A DNA stretch of 64,000 nucleotides from Chloroflexota bacterium (lineage in GTDB: Bacteria; Chloroflexota; Limnocylindria; QHBO01), in the NCBI GenBank assembly GCA_003243965.1, contig QHBO01000016.1, positions 225,826 to 289,825 on the forward strand, given 5' to 3'. The notes beneath the pieces are model-generated. The model had not been told where the DNA came from. It saw nothing but the letters and a program-made list of their open reading frames with translations, and did not search any database. Of this stretch, positions 24,773 to 33,292 are shown piece by piece. Position numbers and translations under genes: made by a program. Positions within the stretch are counted from its first letter, which is position 1. Every line of letters begins with the position of its first letter.

Positions 24773-26511
24773 CCCTCCTCGGCGACGCCGGTCGCCGCGA
24801 TCCGCTCGGTGGTGCCGCCGGCGCCGGTGGCAAGCAGGATCCGGCCGCTCGCCTGGGCCACGTACAGCGACTCGGCGCTCGCCAGGGTGTCGATCTCGGC
24901 CGGCGTCTTGTCGGTGCGGATGCGCATGATCCTCGGAAAGCGCAGCGCAAAGCCGGACCGATGCCGACCGCTGCGATGAATGCGGTCGAACGCGATCTCT
25001 ACGACCACCTCTGGCACCACGGTCCGGTAGCGACCGAAGTCACGGAGCGTGATCGAGGTGAATCGAGCGGTCATCTCGGCGATCTCGGCATCGGTCAGCC
25101 CGGTGTAGGCCTTGCCGATGGTCAGCAGCCGGTCGTCGTCTTCGCCGGCCCGAACGGCGAACGTGTAATCGGAGAGCACACCACGCCGCTTCCCGTGCCC
25201 CCACTCGACGCCGACCACCACACAGTCGAGGGTCGCCAGCGCTCGCTTCAGCTTCAACCATCCAAGCCCGCGACGTCCGGGCTGGTATGCGGAGCCCGGG
25301 TCCTTGACCATCAGCCCCTCGTTACGCCGTTGTCGCGCGTCGTCGAACGCCACGTCGATCTGGTCCGCACCGCGGGCCGTGGCCAGGTGCGAGTAGAGCA
25401 CCCGCTCACCGGTACGCTCCGGTAGCCGCAGCGCCTCGAGCGCAGCCCGCCGCTCTCGCAGCGGGAGGTCGAGCAGATCGCTGCCGTCCAGGTGGAGCAG
25501 GTCGAACGCCACCAGCGCCACCGGCACGCGCTCCAGCAGCTCCGGATCCGGCCGCACCCGCCCGAGGCGCGTCTGCAGGCTCGCGAAGTCGAGCATCGCA
25601 CCTTCACGGAAGGGGACCAGCTCGCCGTCGAGGACCATCTGCCCGGGGAGCGTCGCAAAGGCGGAGGCAACCTCCGGGAATGAGACGGTGACGTCCTTGA
25701 GGTCGCGGCTGAAGAGGCATGGCGCCAGGTCGGGGCCAACATGCAGCTGGGCGCGAATTCCGTCGTACTTGTCCTCGATCCAGGCCTCCTCGCCGACACG
25801 GCGCACCACGTCGTCCGCATCCGCGACCGGCGTCGCCAACATGCAGCGCAGCGGCCGCCCGAGGCGCAACGCGGCCTCGCCGAGCCGATCGTCCGCGGCC
25901 AGCAGGGCGACCTCGCCCGGCTCACCGATCAGCGTCAGCGCCCGCCCCACCGCGGCCGGGTCGTGGCCAAACGCCGCCGCGATCGCCTCTTCCAGGATCC
26001 CCTCGCGCAGCCCGATACGCAGCTCGCGCGCCGCGATGCGGCCGATGTAGCGCGCTTCGGCGGGGCCGACGCGCTCGAACAGGCAGCGCAGCAGACCCAC
26101 TCGCCCCTCCCCGGACGAGGCCTCCGCGATCCGGCGGAACACCGCCTCGACACCGGCCAGCGTCGCCACATCATCGGCGACCGTCCGCTCGTCGCCGATG
26201 TGCAACCGGGTCGCGAGCAACTCCGCTGCGACATCGCCGAAGTCGGAGTGGCGCAGGTACGCCTCGTGCATCGCCTCCTCGCTCGCCCCGGAAGCGGCGC
26301 CGAGCGCGGCAGACTGCTGGACCCAGCCGAGCCCCAGCCGGTCGGCGGCACCAGGGAGCGGACGTCCCGCAAAGAAGGTCGCGGCGCGCGGGACATCGGG
26401 CGTCTCGAGCTCGCGGAGGTAGGCCGCCAGCAGGTCACGTTTGCGGAGCCTGGATCTGGTGGCGGCGACGGCGTCGGCCGTCCGCGCGAACGCTGCAAAG
26501 GGCGACGACAT
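24769..26511 (-). CDS. lig: ATP-dependent DNA ligase (archaeal/LigB type)
   Basis: 580-residue ligase that seals nicks through an enzyme-AMP intermediate. An N-terminal DNA-binding domain (about 1-210, with RIAARELRIGLREG) precedes the adenylation domain: motif I EDKYDGIRAQLH with the nucleotidyl lysine near residue 248, motif III LDGELVPFR, IIIa ALVAFDLLHLDG, motif IV NEGLMVKDP, motif V WLKLKRAL. The OB domain follows with VVVGVEWGHGKRRG and RFPRIMRIRTDK (motif VI). All catalytic residues are intact. TAGACT lies 9 nt before the ATG, leaderless-like. With Ku 2 kb away it is the probable end-joining ligase. Confidence 0.93.
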   Translation of the reverse strand: MSSPFAAFARTADAVAATRSRLRKRDLLAAYLRELETPDVPRAATFFAGRPLPGAADRLGLGWVQQSAALGAASGASEEAMHEAYLRHSDFGDVAAELLATRLHIGDERTVADDVATLAGVEAVFRRIAEASSGEGRVGLLRCLFERVGPAEARYIGRIAARELRIGLREGILEEAIAAAFGHDPAAVGRALTLIGEPGEVALLAADDRLGEAALRLGRPLRCMLATPVADADDVVRRVGEEAWIEDKYDGIRAQLHVGPDLAPCLFSRDLKDVTVSFPEVASAFATLPGQMVLDGELVPFREGAMLDFASLQTRLGRVRPDPELLERVPVALVAFDLLHLDGSDLLDLPLRERRAALEALRLPERTGERVLYSHLATARGADQIDVAFDDARQRRNEGLMVKDPGSAYQPGRRGLGWLKLKRALATLDCVVVGVEWGHGKRRGVLSDYTFAVRAGEDDDRLLTIGKAYTGLTDAEIAEMTARFTSITLRDFGRYRTVVPEVVVEIAFDRIHRSGRHRSGFALRFPRIMRIRTDKTPAEIDTLASAESLYVAQASGRILLATGAGGTTERIAATGVAEEG

Positions 26512-26655
26512 CGGTCGAGCAGTCTAGAGCCCGGCGCCGTCTCACGGCCCGCTCACCCGCGCTTGCAGGCGAGCCGCTGGGCTTCTAAGGAGCGGAACGG
26601 CTACAGCAACAGCGCCCATCCCTGGCGCGAGGAGCGCTACGCGAAGTTCTGACCG

Positions 26656-26880
26656 CTACGCGTCGTCGAGCCGCTTGGCCCGATCGATCAGCTCGGCAAC
26701 CTTGCGGCCGCCCTTGCGACCGATGTCCTGGAAGTGCTCGTGCGGGTAGCGCTCGCTGACCGCTTTCCCGCCCTTTTGGCCGATCTCCTGATAGAACTCC
26801 GCGCCGTAGCGGGCGCGGGTCGTCTTGCCGCCTTTGCGTCCAGCCTCGCGGACGCTCATGTTTCCGTTGTTGTCAACCAT
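26656..26880 (-). CDS. KGG-repeat general stress protein
   Basis: 74-residue hydrophilic protein with three KGG units (EAGRKGGKTTR, EIGQKGGKAVS, DIGRKGGRKVAE), as in GsiB/con-10/Em-type stress proteins linked to desiccation and starvation. The ATG at 26880 has GGTGAGG upstream. The segment before it contains GTTCCC-N13-GGTATG, loosely like a stress sigma-factor promoter; this is weak evidence. It is divergent from a small membrane protein gene at 27013. Confidence 0.85.
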   Translation of the reverse strand: MVDNNGNMSVREAGRKGGKTTRARYGAEFYQEIGQKGGKAVSERYPHEHFQDIGRKGGRKVAELIDRAKRLDDA

Positions 26881-26924
26881 GCGGGCCTCACCGATGTCGT
26901 GTGGTCGGTGGCTGCCCGGCACGT

Positions 26925-26935
26925 TGCAAGTTGCA
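26925..26935. promoter_or_regulatory. Palindrome in divergent promoter region
   Basis: Perfect 11-bp palindrome TGCAAGTTGCA between the KGG stress gene and the membrane-protein gene. It may be an operator for either; no regulator can be named. Confidence 0.25.
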
Positions 26936-27012
26936 TACCGTCGGCCGGGAGGGGAACTGTTCGCCCGGCCAGGCGCGGGCCCGGTCGACGCGGCCCGTAG
27001 AATGGCCGGCCA

Positions 27013-27324
27013 ATGCACCCGTTTGTGCGCAGCCTGGTCATCGGAATCGTCGGCCTGATCGTCGCCGGCGGGCTGATCACGGTCAGCGTCCTGAGCGGCC
27101 GCTCCGGCCTCTCCCTGCCGGCACTGGTGGCGGCCGGCGGGATCACCGCGCTGGTTGGCATCTTCGTTTTCGTGCGGGCATGTGTCTGGTCGCTGCGGAC
27201 CTACCGGGCGGGTGCCACGGGCAGCTCGATGGGAATCGCGGTCGCCGGCGGGATCATGGTGCTGGTGGCCGCACTGGCGCTGGGAGGGCTCGCACTGCTG
27301 GCGCTCACCTTCATCTTCGACTGA
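27013..27324 (+). CDS. Small membrane protein
   Basis: 103 residues with three to four membrane spans (LVIGIVGLIVAGGLITV; LPALVAAGGITALVGIFVFV; GIAVAGGIMVLVAALALGGLALLAL) and a short basic loop. No family recognised. TAGAAT (26998-27003) stands 9 nt before the ATG with no Shine-Dalgarno, so the transcript is probably leaderless. It precedes tRNA-Glu by about 50 nt. Confidence 0.6.
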   Translation: MHPFVRSLVIGIVGLIVAGGLITVSVLSGRSGLSLPALVAAGGITALVGIFVFVRACVWSLRTYRAGATGSSMGIAVAGGIMVLVAALALGGLALLALTFIFD

Positions 27325-27376
27325 CCGGCATGCGGTCCGCGGCCGGCACGGCTTGCTACGATGCGGCGAACCCGGC

Positions 27377-27450
27377 GCCCCCATCGTCTAGAGGCCTAGG
27401 ACGCCACCCTTTCAAGGTGGAGATCACCGGTTCGAATCCGGTTGGGGGCA
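27377..27450 (+). tRNA. tRNA-Glu (anticodon TTC)
   Basis: Acceptor GCCCCCA pairs with TGGGGGC; anticodon stem CCACC/GGTGG encloses CTTTCAA with TTC at 27411-27413; the T arm has GGTTCGAATCC. No CCA is encoded, so the CCA-adding enzyme at 57340 is needed to complete it. Confidence 0.97.
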
Positions 27451-27456
27451 CACCCG

Positions 27457-27636
27457 TCAGACGTGGTTGATCTCGACCCGCTCTCCGCAGTTGGGGCAAT
27501 ACAGGAGCAGCAGCTTGGGATCCTCCGGGATCGGGCGCCAGCTGTAGACATCCTGTTCGCCGATCTGCTCGCCGCAGTGCGGGCACTCATAGCCGAGCTC
27601 CAGCCACTGGTCACGGGGGACGTTCTGGCGTCCCAT
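27457..27636 (-). CDS. Small zinc-ribbon protein
   Basis: 59 residues with two CxxC knuckles, CPHCGEQ near residue 18 and CPNCGER near 47, a classic zinc ribbon. The ATG at 27636 overlaps the stop of the upstream hypothetical gene (ATGA), indicating co-translation. Ends VEINHV. Specific role unknown; such ribbons usually bind nucleic acid or partner proteins. Confidence 0.75.
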   Translation of the reverse strand: MGRQNVPRDQWLELGYECPHCGEQIGEQDVYSWRPIPEDPKLLLLYCPNCGERVEINHV

Positions 27637-28118
27637 CAGGCCCTCGGGCCGTCGCCAGGCTCGCGCTCGGCCACAGGCCGCGGGGGCGGCGGTGGTTCCC
27701 AGCCAAGCTTGCGCGGCGAGCCGGGCGGGGTGGAGCCACCACTCAGGTCGGCGGCGGCGATCGCGGCGCGTGTCTCGCGGGCCCTCGCCGACTCGGCGAG
27801 CAGCGGGTAGGACATTGCGGCATACCCCGGCCATTGCCCGACCCCGCCGTCGCGGATCATGACCATCGACCTGCTGAACGAGCCGGTCACGTCGCGCGCC
27901 GAGCGGTCGAGCACCTCGTAGTCGTGGCTCGTCAGCTCTCGGAGCGCCGCCGGCAGCGTTTCGGGCAGGTATGTCGGATTCGGATTCACCGCCAGGGCAC
28001 GATCGATGGCGGCGAGCACCACCTCATCGGTCAGGCCTCGTGGAAGGGGGCGACTGATGTGGTCCATCCGGGGATCCCGGGTGGGGCCGCTGAGGGTCCG
28101 CACGATCTTCTTGAACAT
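27636..28118 (-). CDS. Conserved-looking hypothetical protein
   Basis: 160 residues starting MFKKIVRTLSGPTRDPR. The central part (DEVVLAAIDRALAVNPNPTYLPETLPAALRELTSHDYEVL) is predicted helical; the C-terminal 40 residues are Pro/Glu-rich and probably disordered. No family recognised. TACAAT (28129-28134) is 10 nt before the ATG without a Shine-Dalgarno. It is translationally coupled to the downstream zinc-ribbon protein, so they may act together. Confidence 0.6.
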   Translation of the reverse strand: MFKKIVRTLSGPTRDPRMDHISRPLPRGLTDEVVLAAIDRALAVNPNPTYLPETLPAALRELTSHDYEVLDRSARDVTGSFSRSMVMIRDGGVGQWPGYAAMSYPLLAESARARETRAAIAAADLSGGSTPPGSPRKLGWEPPPPPRPVAEREPGDGPRA

Positions 28119-28174
28119 GGGCCCGGCGATTGTAGCGTCAGGCTCGTCAGGTCGGGCCTCGGCACACCGGTTGA

Positions 28175-28180
28175 TATACT
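28175..28180 (+). promoter_or_regulatory. -10 element of the galU promoter
   Basis: TATACT upstream of galU, giving a leader of about 90 nt that holds short GC hairpins and a GGGAGAGG ribosome site near the GTG. No clear -35. Confidence 0.45.
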
Positions 28181-28274
28181 GACCGCCCCGTGGGGAACCC
28201 CTCGCCTTCGGCGCGGCCTCGGCAGACGCCTTCAGCGCTGTCACGTTCTCACGACCTAGGGAGAGGCTGATCTG

Positions 28275-29147
28275 GTGCGCGTGCGTAAGGCCGTCCTTCC
28301 GGCCGCCGGCTTCGGGACCCGCTTCCTGCCGGCGACCAAGGCGATCCCCAAGGAACTGCTGCCGCTCGTCGATCGGCCGATCATCCAGTACGCGGTGGAG
28401 GAGGCGCTCGCCTCCGGGATCGAGCAGATCATCATCGTCATCTCCACCGGGCGCAGTGCGATCGAGGACCACTTCGACTCGAACCCGACGCTTGAGCGCT
28501 GGCTGGAGGAGCGCGGCGACATCGAAATGCTCCGCCACATCCGGCGGATCAGCGAAATCGGTCCGATCGCCTTCGTGCACCAGAAGGAGCAGCTCGGCCT
28601 GGGGCACGCGGTGCTGATGGCCAAGGAGCTCGTCGGCGACGAACCCTTCGCCGTGCTCCTCTCCGACGACGTGATGCTCAACCCCGGTGGACCGCCGGTC
28701 ACCCGGCAGCTGATCGACATCCATAAGGCGCACCGGGGCTCGGTGGTGGCCGTCCAGCGCGTGCCGCACGCCGAGGTGCCGCGCTACGGGATCGTGGCGC
28801 CCGTGCGCGAGGAGGGGCGGCTGGTCGAGATCGGCGACCTCGTCGAGAAACCGGACGTCGACGATGCGCCATCCGAGCTTGCGGTGCTCGGCCGGTACGT
28901 CCTGACGCCCAAGATCTTCGACCTGCTGGAGCAGACCCAGAGCGGGGCGGGGGGCGAGATCCAGCTGACCGATGCGATCAAGGCCCTGATGCAGGAGCAG
29001 CCGGTCTTCGGCTACCAGTTCGACGGGACCCGGCACGACGCCGGCACCCGGCTCGGGTGGCTGATGGCGAACGTGTCGCTGGCCCTCGAGTCCGAGGTTG
29101 CCGAGGAGGTCCGCGGCTACATCCGCGGACTCGACCTGCGAGACTGA
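28275..29147 (+). CDS. galU: UTP-glucose-1-phosphate uridylyltransferase
   Basis: 290-residue nucleotidyltransferase making UDP-glucose. The start GTG at 28275 is supported by GGGAGAGG upstream. Motifs: nucleotide-binding PAAGFGTRFLPATKAIPKEL (residues 9-28), LPLVDRPIIQYAVEEAL, SDDVMLNPG and EKPDVDDAPSELAVLGRYVL, matching GalU. UDP-glucose is the donor for GpgS-type enzymes and the substrate of GalE, both encoded later in this window. Followed on the same strand by the PASTA kinase. Confidence 0.95.
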   Translation: MRVRKAVLPAAGFGTRFLPATKAIPKELLPLVDRPIIQYAVEEALASGIEQIIIVISTGRSAIEDHFDSNPTLERWLEERGDIEMLRHIRRISEIGPIAFVHQKEQLGLGHAVLMAKELVGDEPFAVLLSDDVMLNPGGPPVTRQLIDIHKAHRGSVVAVQRVPHAEVPRYGIVAPVREEGRLVEIGDLVEKPDVDDAPSELAVLGRYVLTPKIFDLLEQTQSGAGGEIQLTDAIKALMQEQPVFGYQFDGTRHDAGTRLGWLMANVSLALESEVAEEVRGYIRGLDLRD

Positions 29148-29211
29148 CCGGCGCAGTGGCGTCGCGAGCCGCAGACGTCGCGCCGCACAGAGGGCGGGCC
29201 GCAGGGTGGAG

Positions 29212-30870
29212 ATGATCGGCAGGCTGGTCGGCGGGCGGTATCGGATCATCGCACCGCTCGGCGAGGGCGGGATGGCCACCATCTGGCGGGCACTCGACGA
29301 GCAGCTCGATCGGGAAGTGGCGGTCAAGCTGCTCCGGCCGCAGTACGGATCGGACGCCGGCTTCGCGGCGCGCTTCCGCCAGGAGGCTCGCTCGGCCGGC
29401 TCTCTCTCGCACCCCAACATCGTCAGCGTGTTCGACTACGGGACGGACCCGACCGACGACAACCAGTACATCGTCATGGAGCTGGTCGAGGGCGACAACC
29501 TGTCCACCGTCCTCCACGAGCGGGGCAGCCTGTCGACCGAGGATTCGGTGCGGGTCGCGATCGCGATCGCGTCGGCGCTGGAGGCCGCGCACCGGCGGGG
29601 CATCGTCCACCGCGACGTCAAGCCGGGCAACATCCTGATCACCGACGAGGGCGACGTGAAGGTCACCGACTTTGGGATCGCGAGGGCGGTCAGCGAGGCG
29701 AGCATGACGGTCACCGGCACCACCCTCGGCTCGGTCCACTACTTCTCTCCGGAGCAGGCGCGAGGCGATGAGGTGACGGGCGCCAGCGACGTGTACTCGC
29801 TGGGCATCGTGCTGTACGAGATGCTCACCGGACGGCGCCCGTTCGAGGGCGACTCGGCCGCGGGCGTCGCTCTGCGGCGGCTCAACGAGGACCCGCTGCC
29901 GCCCTCCACCTACAAGCCGGTGCCAGCCGGCCTGTCGGCGATCATAATGCGCGCCCTTGAGCGGGATCCGGCACGCCGCTTCCCCGACGCCGGCTCGCTT
30001 GCAGAGGCACTCCGGGTCTGGCGCCGAAACCCCGACGAGCCGGCCCCCCTGGGCGCAGCCGGTTCGGCGGGAGTGGCGGGCGCCCGGGGAGTGGCGGGCG
30101 CCGCGGCGCTGGCGGCGACTGAGGCCGCCGCAACCGTCCCCACGTCCGGCGATCCGACCGTCTACGTCCCGCCTCGCGTGGCGCGCCCGTCCGACCGCGC
30201 GGTGGCAGGACGGCCGCCGTACCGCGCCGCTCCACAGCGGCGCCGCGGCCAGCCGTGGTGGATCTGGCTGTTGGTGCTGCTCGCGTTGATCCTGCTCGGG
30301 ACGATCGGCTTCCTGGCATCCCAGATCCTTGGCGGGCTGGGCAGCGGCGCCACGACGACCCCCGCGGTGGCGGCCGTCGACCTGCCCAATTGGGTCGGCA
30401 AGCCGATCGCCGAGGTGCGGCGCTCCGCCGACAGCCTGGGGATCACCTTGAACCCCAGCCAGGTGGCGAGCGAAAAGCCCGTCGGCACGGTTATCGGCAT
30501 GGCGCCGCCGGCGGGGACGCAGGTCCACAAGGGGAGCAGCGTCGCGGTGCAGGTCAGCAGCGGTCCACAGATGGTGTCCGTACCGCCGCTGATCGGGCAG
30601 ACGACCGATCAGGCGAACCAGACCCTACAGTCAGCGGGGCTGACGCTCGGCACCGTGACGCCAGAGGCGAGCGGGGCCGACAAGGGGACGGTCATCCGCA
30701 GCGTACCGCCGGCAGGTGATGTCGTCGCCAAAGGCAGCCCGGTGAGTGTCGTGGTCTCGTCCGGCCCCACACCGACGCCCAGCCCGACCCCGACCCCGTC
30801 GCCAACACCCAGCCCAACGCTTCGGCCGACACCCAGCCCCTCACCCTCGACCGCGCCACCCACGCCCTGA
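29212..30870 (+). CDS. PASTA-domain Ser/Thr protein kinase
   Basis: 552 residues from ATG 29212 (a GTG two codons earlier is possible). Kinase domain residues 1-270: glycine loop LGEGGMATIW, VAVKLL lysine, HRDVKPGNIL, VTDFGIA and SPEQARG. An Ala/Gly-rich linker leads to a single membrane span (WIWLLVLLALILLGTIGFLAS) and two extracellular PASTA repeats (PNWVGKPIAEVRRSADSLGI and PPLIGQTTDQANQTLQSAGL), then a Pro/Thr-rich tail. PknB/PrkC relatives bind muropeptides and regulate cell-wall growth; two PASTA repeats is fewer than usual. Confidence 0.93.
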   Translation: MIGRLVGGRYRIIAPLGEGGMATIWRALDEQLDREVAVKLLRPQYGSDAGFAARFRQEARSAGSLSHPNIVSVFDYGTDPTDDNQYIVMELVEGDNLSTVLHERGSLSTEDSVRVAIAIASALEAAHRRGIVHRDVKPGNILITDEGDVKVTDFGIARAVSEASMTVTGTTLGSVHYFSPEQARGDEVTGASDVYSLGIVLYEMLTGRRPFEGDSAAGVALRRLNEDPLPPSTYKPVPAGLSAIIMRALERDPARRFPDAGSLAEALRVWRRNPDEPAPLGAAGSAGVAGARGVAGAAALAATEAAATVPTSGDPTVYVPPRVARPSDRAVAGRPPYRAAPQRRRGQPWWIWLLVLLALILLGTIGFLASQILGGLGSGATTTPAVAAVDLPNWVGKPIAEVRRSADSLGITLNPSQVASEKPVGTVIGMAPPAGTQVHKGSSVAVQVSSGPQMVSVPPLIGQTTDQANQTLQSAGLTLGTVTPEASGADKGTVIRSVPPAGDVVAKGSPVSVVVSSGPTPTPSPTPTPSPTPSPTLRPTPSPSPSTAPPTP

Positions 30871-30960
30871 AGGCAGCGCTGCTGCCGGCTGCCGTCACCC
30901 GCCTCCGGTGCTAGGATGCGACCCGCCCATCATCGGGCAGAAGATCCCAAGGAGGAGTGA

Positions 30961-31284
30961 ATGGCTGCCCCGAGGACCGTCGACGAGTCGACGTTCGAGG
31001 CGGAGGTGCTCAACGCGGAACAGCCGGTGCTCGTCGATTTCTGGGCGCCGTGGTGCGGGCCATGCCGACTCGTCTCCCCGGTGGTCGAGAGCTTCGGTGA
31101 GTCGCACGCCGACAAGATCGCGACCGCCAAGGTCAACACCGATGAGAACCAGCAGCTGGCGATGCGGTACAGCATCTTCAGCATCCCGACCCTGATCGTG
31201 TTCAAGGATGGCCGCGAGGCCGCCCGACTGGTCGGCTACATGCCCCAGGAGGCGATGGAGGCGCGGCTCGCGCAGTTCCTGTAG
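30961..31284 (+). CDS. trxA: Thioredoxin
   Basis: 107-residue thioredoxin with active site WAPWCGPCRL near residue 30 and the cis-proline loop FSIPTLIVFKDG. It reduces cytoplasmic disulfides and can support the Bcp peroxiredoxin. A strong AAGGAGGAG ribosome site precedes the ATG. A GC-rich hairpin terminator follows. Confidence 0.96.
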   Translation: MAAPRTVDESTFEAEVLNAEQPVLVDFWAPWCGPCRLVSPVVESFGESHADKIATAKVNTDENQQLAMRYSIFSIPTLIVFKDGREAARLVGYMPQEAMEARLAQFL

Positions 31285-31307
31285 CCCACGCCACGCCTGA
31301 GCCCGAT

Positions 31308-31331
31308 GGCCGGCCCGGGGGCCGGCCGTTT
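31308..31331 (+). terminator. Terminator after trxA
   Basis: Perfect 8-bp arms GGCCGGCC/GGCCGGCC with a CGGG loop, followed by GTTTGG. It argues against starting the next gene at the ATG inside the hairpin (31306). Confidence 0.6.
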
Positions 31332-31380
31332 GGCGACGCGGCGCTACACTCGTCCCCGCACCGGGAGGCATGACCCAGAG

Positions 31381-31938
31381 TTGATCATCAAGACCGAGCG
31401 CCGTGCCGGCGCGGATCGTCGCCGCTCCAACGATCCGTTCGCCCCCGACCGACGGGAGGCCGACCGCCGCACAATGTGCTGGGAGGTCGAGAACTGCGAC
31501 CTGACGATTCGCTATCGGTGTCCTGCCTTCATCCTGCGCCGGCCGTGCTGGGAGCTGTGGGCTGTCGAGGGGGTGGGGCCGGCGCGGGCCTGCTGCTACA
31601 ACGACAAGGAATGCGCGCCCGGCCGTTGCGTGATCGCGGAGAAGCGATTCGCCGCCGAGCCTCAGCCATTGACCGTGCACATCGGCCGGCGCGGCATGCC
31701 GCTCGGCTACACACGCCCCCGACGCCACAGCTGCCCCCACTTCTACCTGACCCATGGCGGCTCGGGCCGGGTCCCGGTCGAGGCACCGCAACTGCTGCGC
31801 ACGCTCATGAAGCAGGAGGGAGCGGTCGCGCGCTGCCAGTTGCGCGGCGGGGTGCACCTCGACTCCGGATACGTCACCGACCTGTGCCTGACGGGGCAGT
31901 TCCAGGACTGCGTCTTCTTCGAGGACGAGGGGGCCTGA
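31381..31938 (+). CDS. Cys-rich two-CW-like protein
   Basis: 185 residues from TTG 31381; the ATG at 31306 is inside the trxA terminator and is rejected. A basic N-terminus (KTERRAGADRRRSND) precedes a cysteine-rich region: CWEVENC, RYRCPAF, PCWELWA, ACCYNDKECAPGRC, then HSCPHF, ARCQLR, LCLTGQFQDC, about a dozen Cys. CWE-x-C spacings resemble two-CW domains proposed to bind metal. A TACACT upstream may be its -10. Just before folC, but no functional link is evident. Redox or metal-binding role is inference. Confidence 0.6.
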   Translation: MIIKTERRAGADRRRSNDPFAPDRREADRRTMCWEVENCDLTIRYRCPAFILRRPCWELWAVEGVGPARACCYNDKECAPGRCVIAEKRFAAEPQPLTVHIGRRGMPLGYTRPRRHSCPHFYLTHGGSGRVPVEAPQLLRTLMKQEGAVARCQLRGGVHLDSGYVTDLCLTGQFQDCVFFEDEGA

Positions 31939-31949
31939 GCCACCCAGCG

Positions 31950-33287
31950 ATGGATTACGCGGCCGCTGTCGCCGCGCTGCAGGCTCGGGGGCGCTTTGGC
32001 ATCAGTCTCGGGCTGGAGCGCATCGAGCGGCTCCTCGCCGAGCTGGGCGACCCCGGGACCGGCCTCGCCGGCTCGCTGGTGGGCGGCACGAATGGCAAGG
32101 GCAGCGTGGTGGCGTTGACCCGCTCGGTGCTCAACGCGGCCGGGCTCCATGTCGGGACGATGCCCAAGCCGCACCTGGTCAGCTACCGCGAACGGATCGC
32201 GGTCGATGGCGTGCCGCTCCGGCCGCAGCAGTTCGCCGACGCGGTCGCTGAGGTGCTTCCGGTCGCCGACCGGATTTCGGCCCGCCTTGGCCCCCCGACC
32301 GAGTTCGAGACGCTCACCGCGGCAGCCGTGCTGGCCCTCTCGCGGATGCGCCTCGACCTGATGCTGGTCGAGGTCGGGATGGGGGGACGCCTGGACGCCA
32401 CGAATGCGCTGGACCTCGGGGTGGCGACCATCGTCAACGTCCAACATGACCACGAGCGGTACCTGGGCCGGAGCCTGCGGGCGATCGGCACCGAGAAGGC
32501 GGCGATCATCAAGCGGGGCGACCTGGCAGTCACCGGCGCCACGGGCGGCGGTCTGCAGCCCATCCTCGCGCGCGCCGCGGAGGTCGGTGCACCCCTGCGC
32601 CGCGCCGGGAAGGGAGGCGAGTACGGCGCCACGGTCACGCAGCTCGATTGGGACGGGATCGTGGTCTCGGCGCGCCGGCCGGGGGGCGACTTGGCCGACC
32701 TGCGGATCGGCCTGCCGGGCAGTTACCAGGCGGCCAACGTGGGCGTCGCGCTGGCGCTGCTCGACACGCTGGCCGAGGACGCGCAACGGCGGGGCCGGCG
32801 GGCCGATATCGACGAGGCGGCGCTTCGGGCCGGGCTGGCGGGCGCACGCTGGCCGGGGCGCATGGAGCTCCTCCCCGGGCCGCCCGGCGGCCCTGCTCGC
32901 GTCCTCCTCGACGGCGCCCACAACCCGACGGGCGCCGCCGCGCTGGCCAGGAGCCTCGCGGAGCTCGGGGTGCGTGCGCCGGTTCTCGTCTTCGGCGCGA
33001 TGCACGGGAAGCATGTCACCGCCGTCCTGCGCCACCTGGCGACCCTGCACCCGCGACCGATCTTCACCCGTGTTGCCGACGCGCACGCCCACGACCCCGG
33101 TTCGCTGCGCGCGCGGTGGCGGGCCATCGTGGGCACGCCCGCAGAGGTGGCCCCGGATCCGGCGCGTGCGCTGGAGGCCGCCGCACTCATGGCGGCCGAT
33201 GACCAGCCCGTGGTGGTTGCCGGCTCCCTGTACCTTGTCGGCGCGGTGCGGGCGCTGCTCACCGGCGATCGCGAGGAAGGGAGCTGA
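31950..33287 (+). CDS. folC: Folylpolyglutamate/dihydrofolate synthase
   Basis: 445-residue Mur-ligase-family enzyme that adds glutamate to folates (and may join glutamate to dihydropteroate). ATP loop GGTNGKGSVVALTRSVL near residue 46, then EVGMGGRLDATNAL near 145, VNVQHDHERYLG and HNPTGAAALARSLAEL in the C-terminal domain. ATG at 31950 begins 11 nt after the upstream stop. folP follows after 5 nt and folB after 8 nt, forming a compact folate operon. Confidence 0.92.
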   Translation: MDYAAAVAALQARGRFGISLGLERIERLLAELGDPGTGLAGSLVGGTNGKGSVVALTRSVLNAAGLHVGTMPKPHLVSYRERIAVDGVPLRPQQFADAVAEVLPVADRISARLGPPTEFETLTAAAVLALSRMRLDLMLVEVGMGGRLDATNALDLGVATIVNVQHDHERYLGRSLRAIGTEKAAIIKRGDLAVTGATGGGLQPILARAAEVGAPLRRAGKGGEYGATVTQLDWDGIVVSARRPGGDLADLRIGLPGSYQAANVGVALALLDTLAEDAQRRGRRADIDEAALRAGLAGARWPGRMELLPGPPGGPARVLLDGAHNPTGAAALARSLAELGVRAPVLVFGAMHGKHVTAVLRHLATLHPRPIFTRVADAHAHDPGSLRARWRAIVGTPAEVAPDPARALEAAALMAADDQPVVVAGSLYLVGAVRALLTGDREEGS

Positions 33288-33292
33288 ACCGC

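Noticed and set aside
26512..26655. Frame ending SKERNGYSNSAHPWREERYAKF between the ligase and the KGG gene
   Set aside because: The composition looks protein-like and could be a remnant tail or tiny gene, but there is no good start or ribosome site and most of the frame is antisense to the ligase gene.
31306..31380. N-terminal extension of the Cys-rich protein from ATG 31306
   Set aside because: It begins within the trxA terminator hairpin and has intergenic-type composition; TTG 31381 is preferred.
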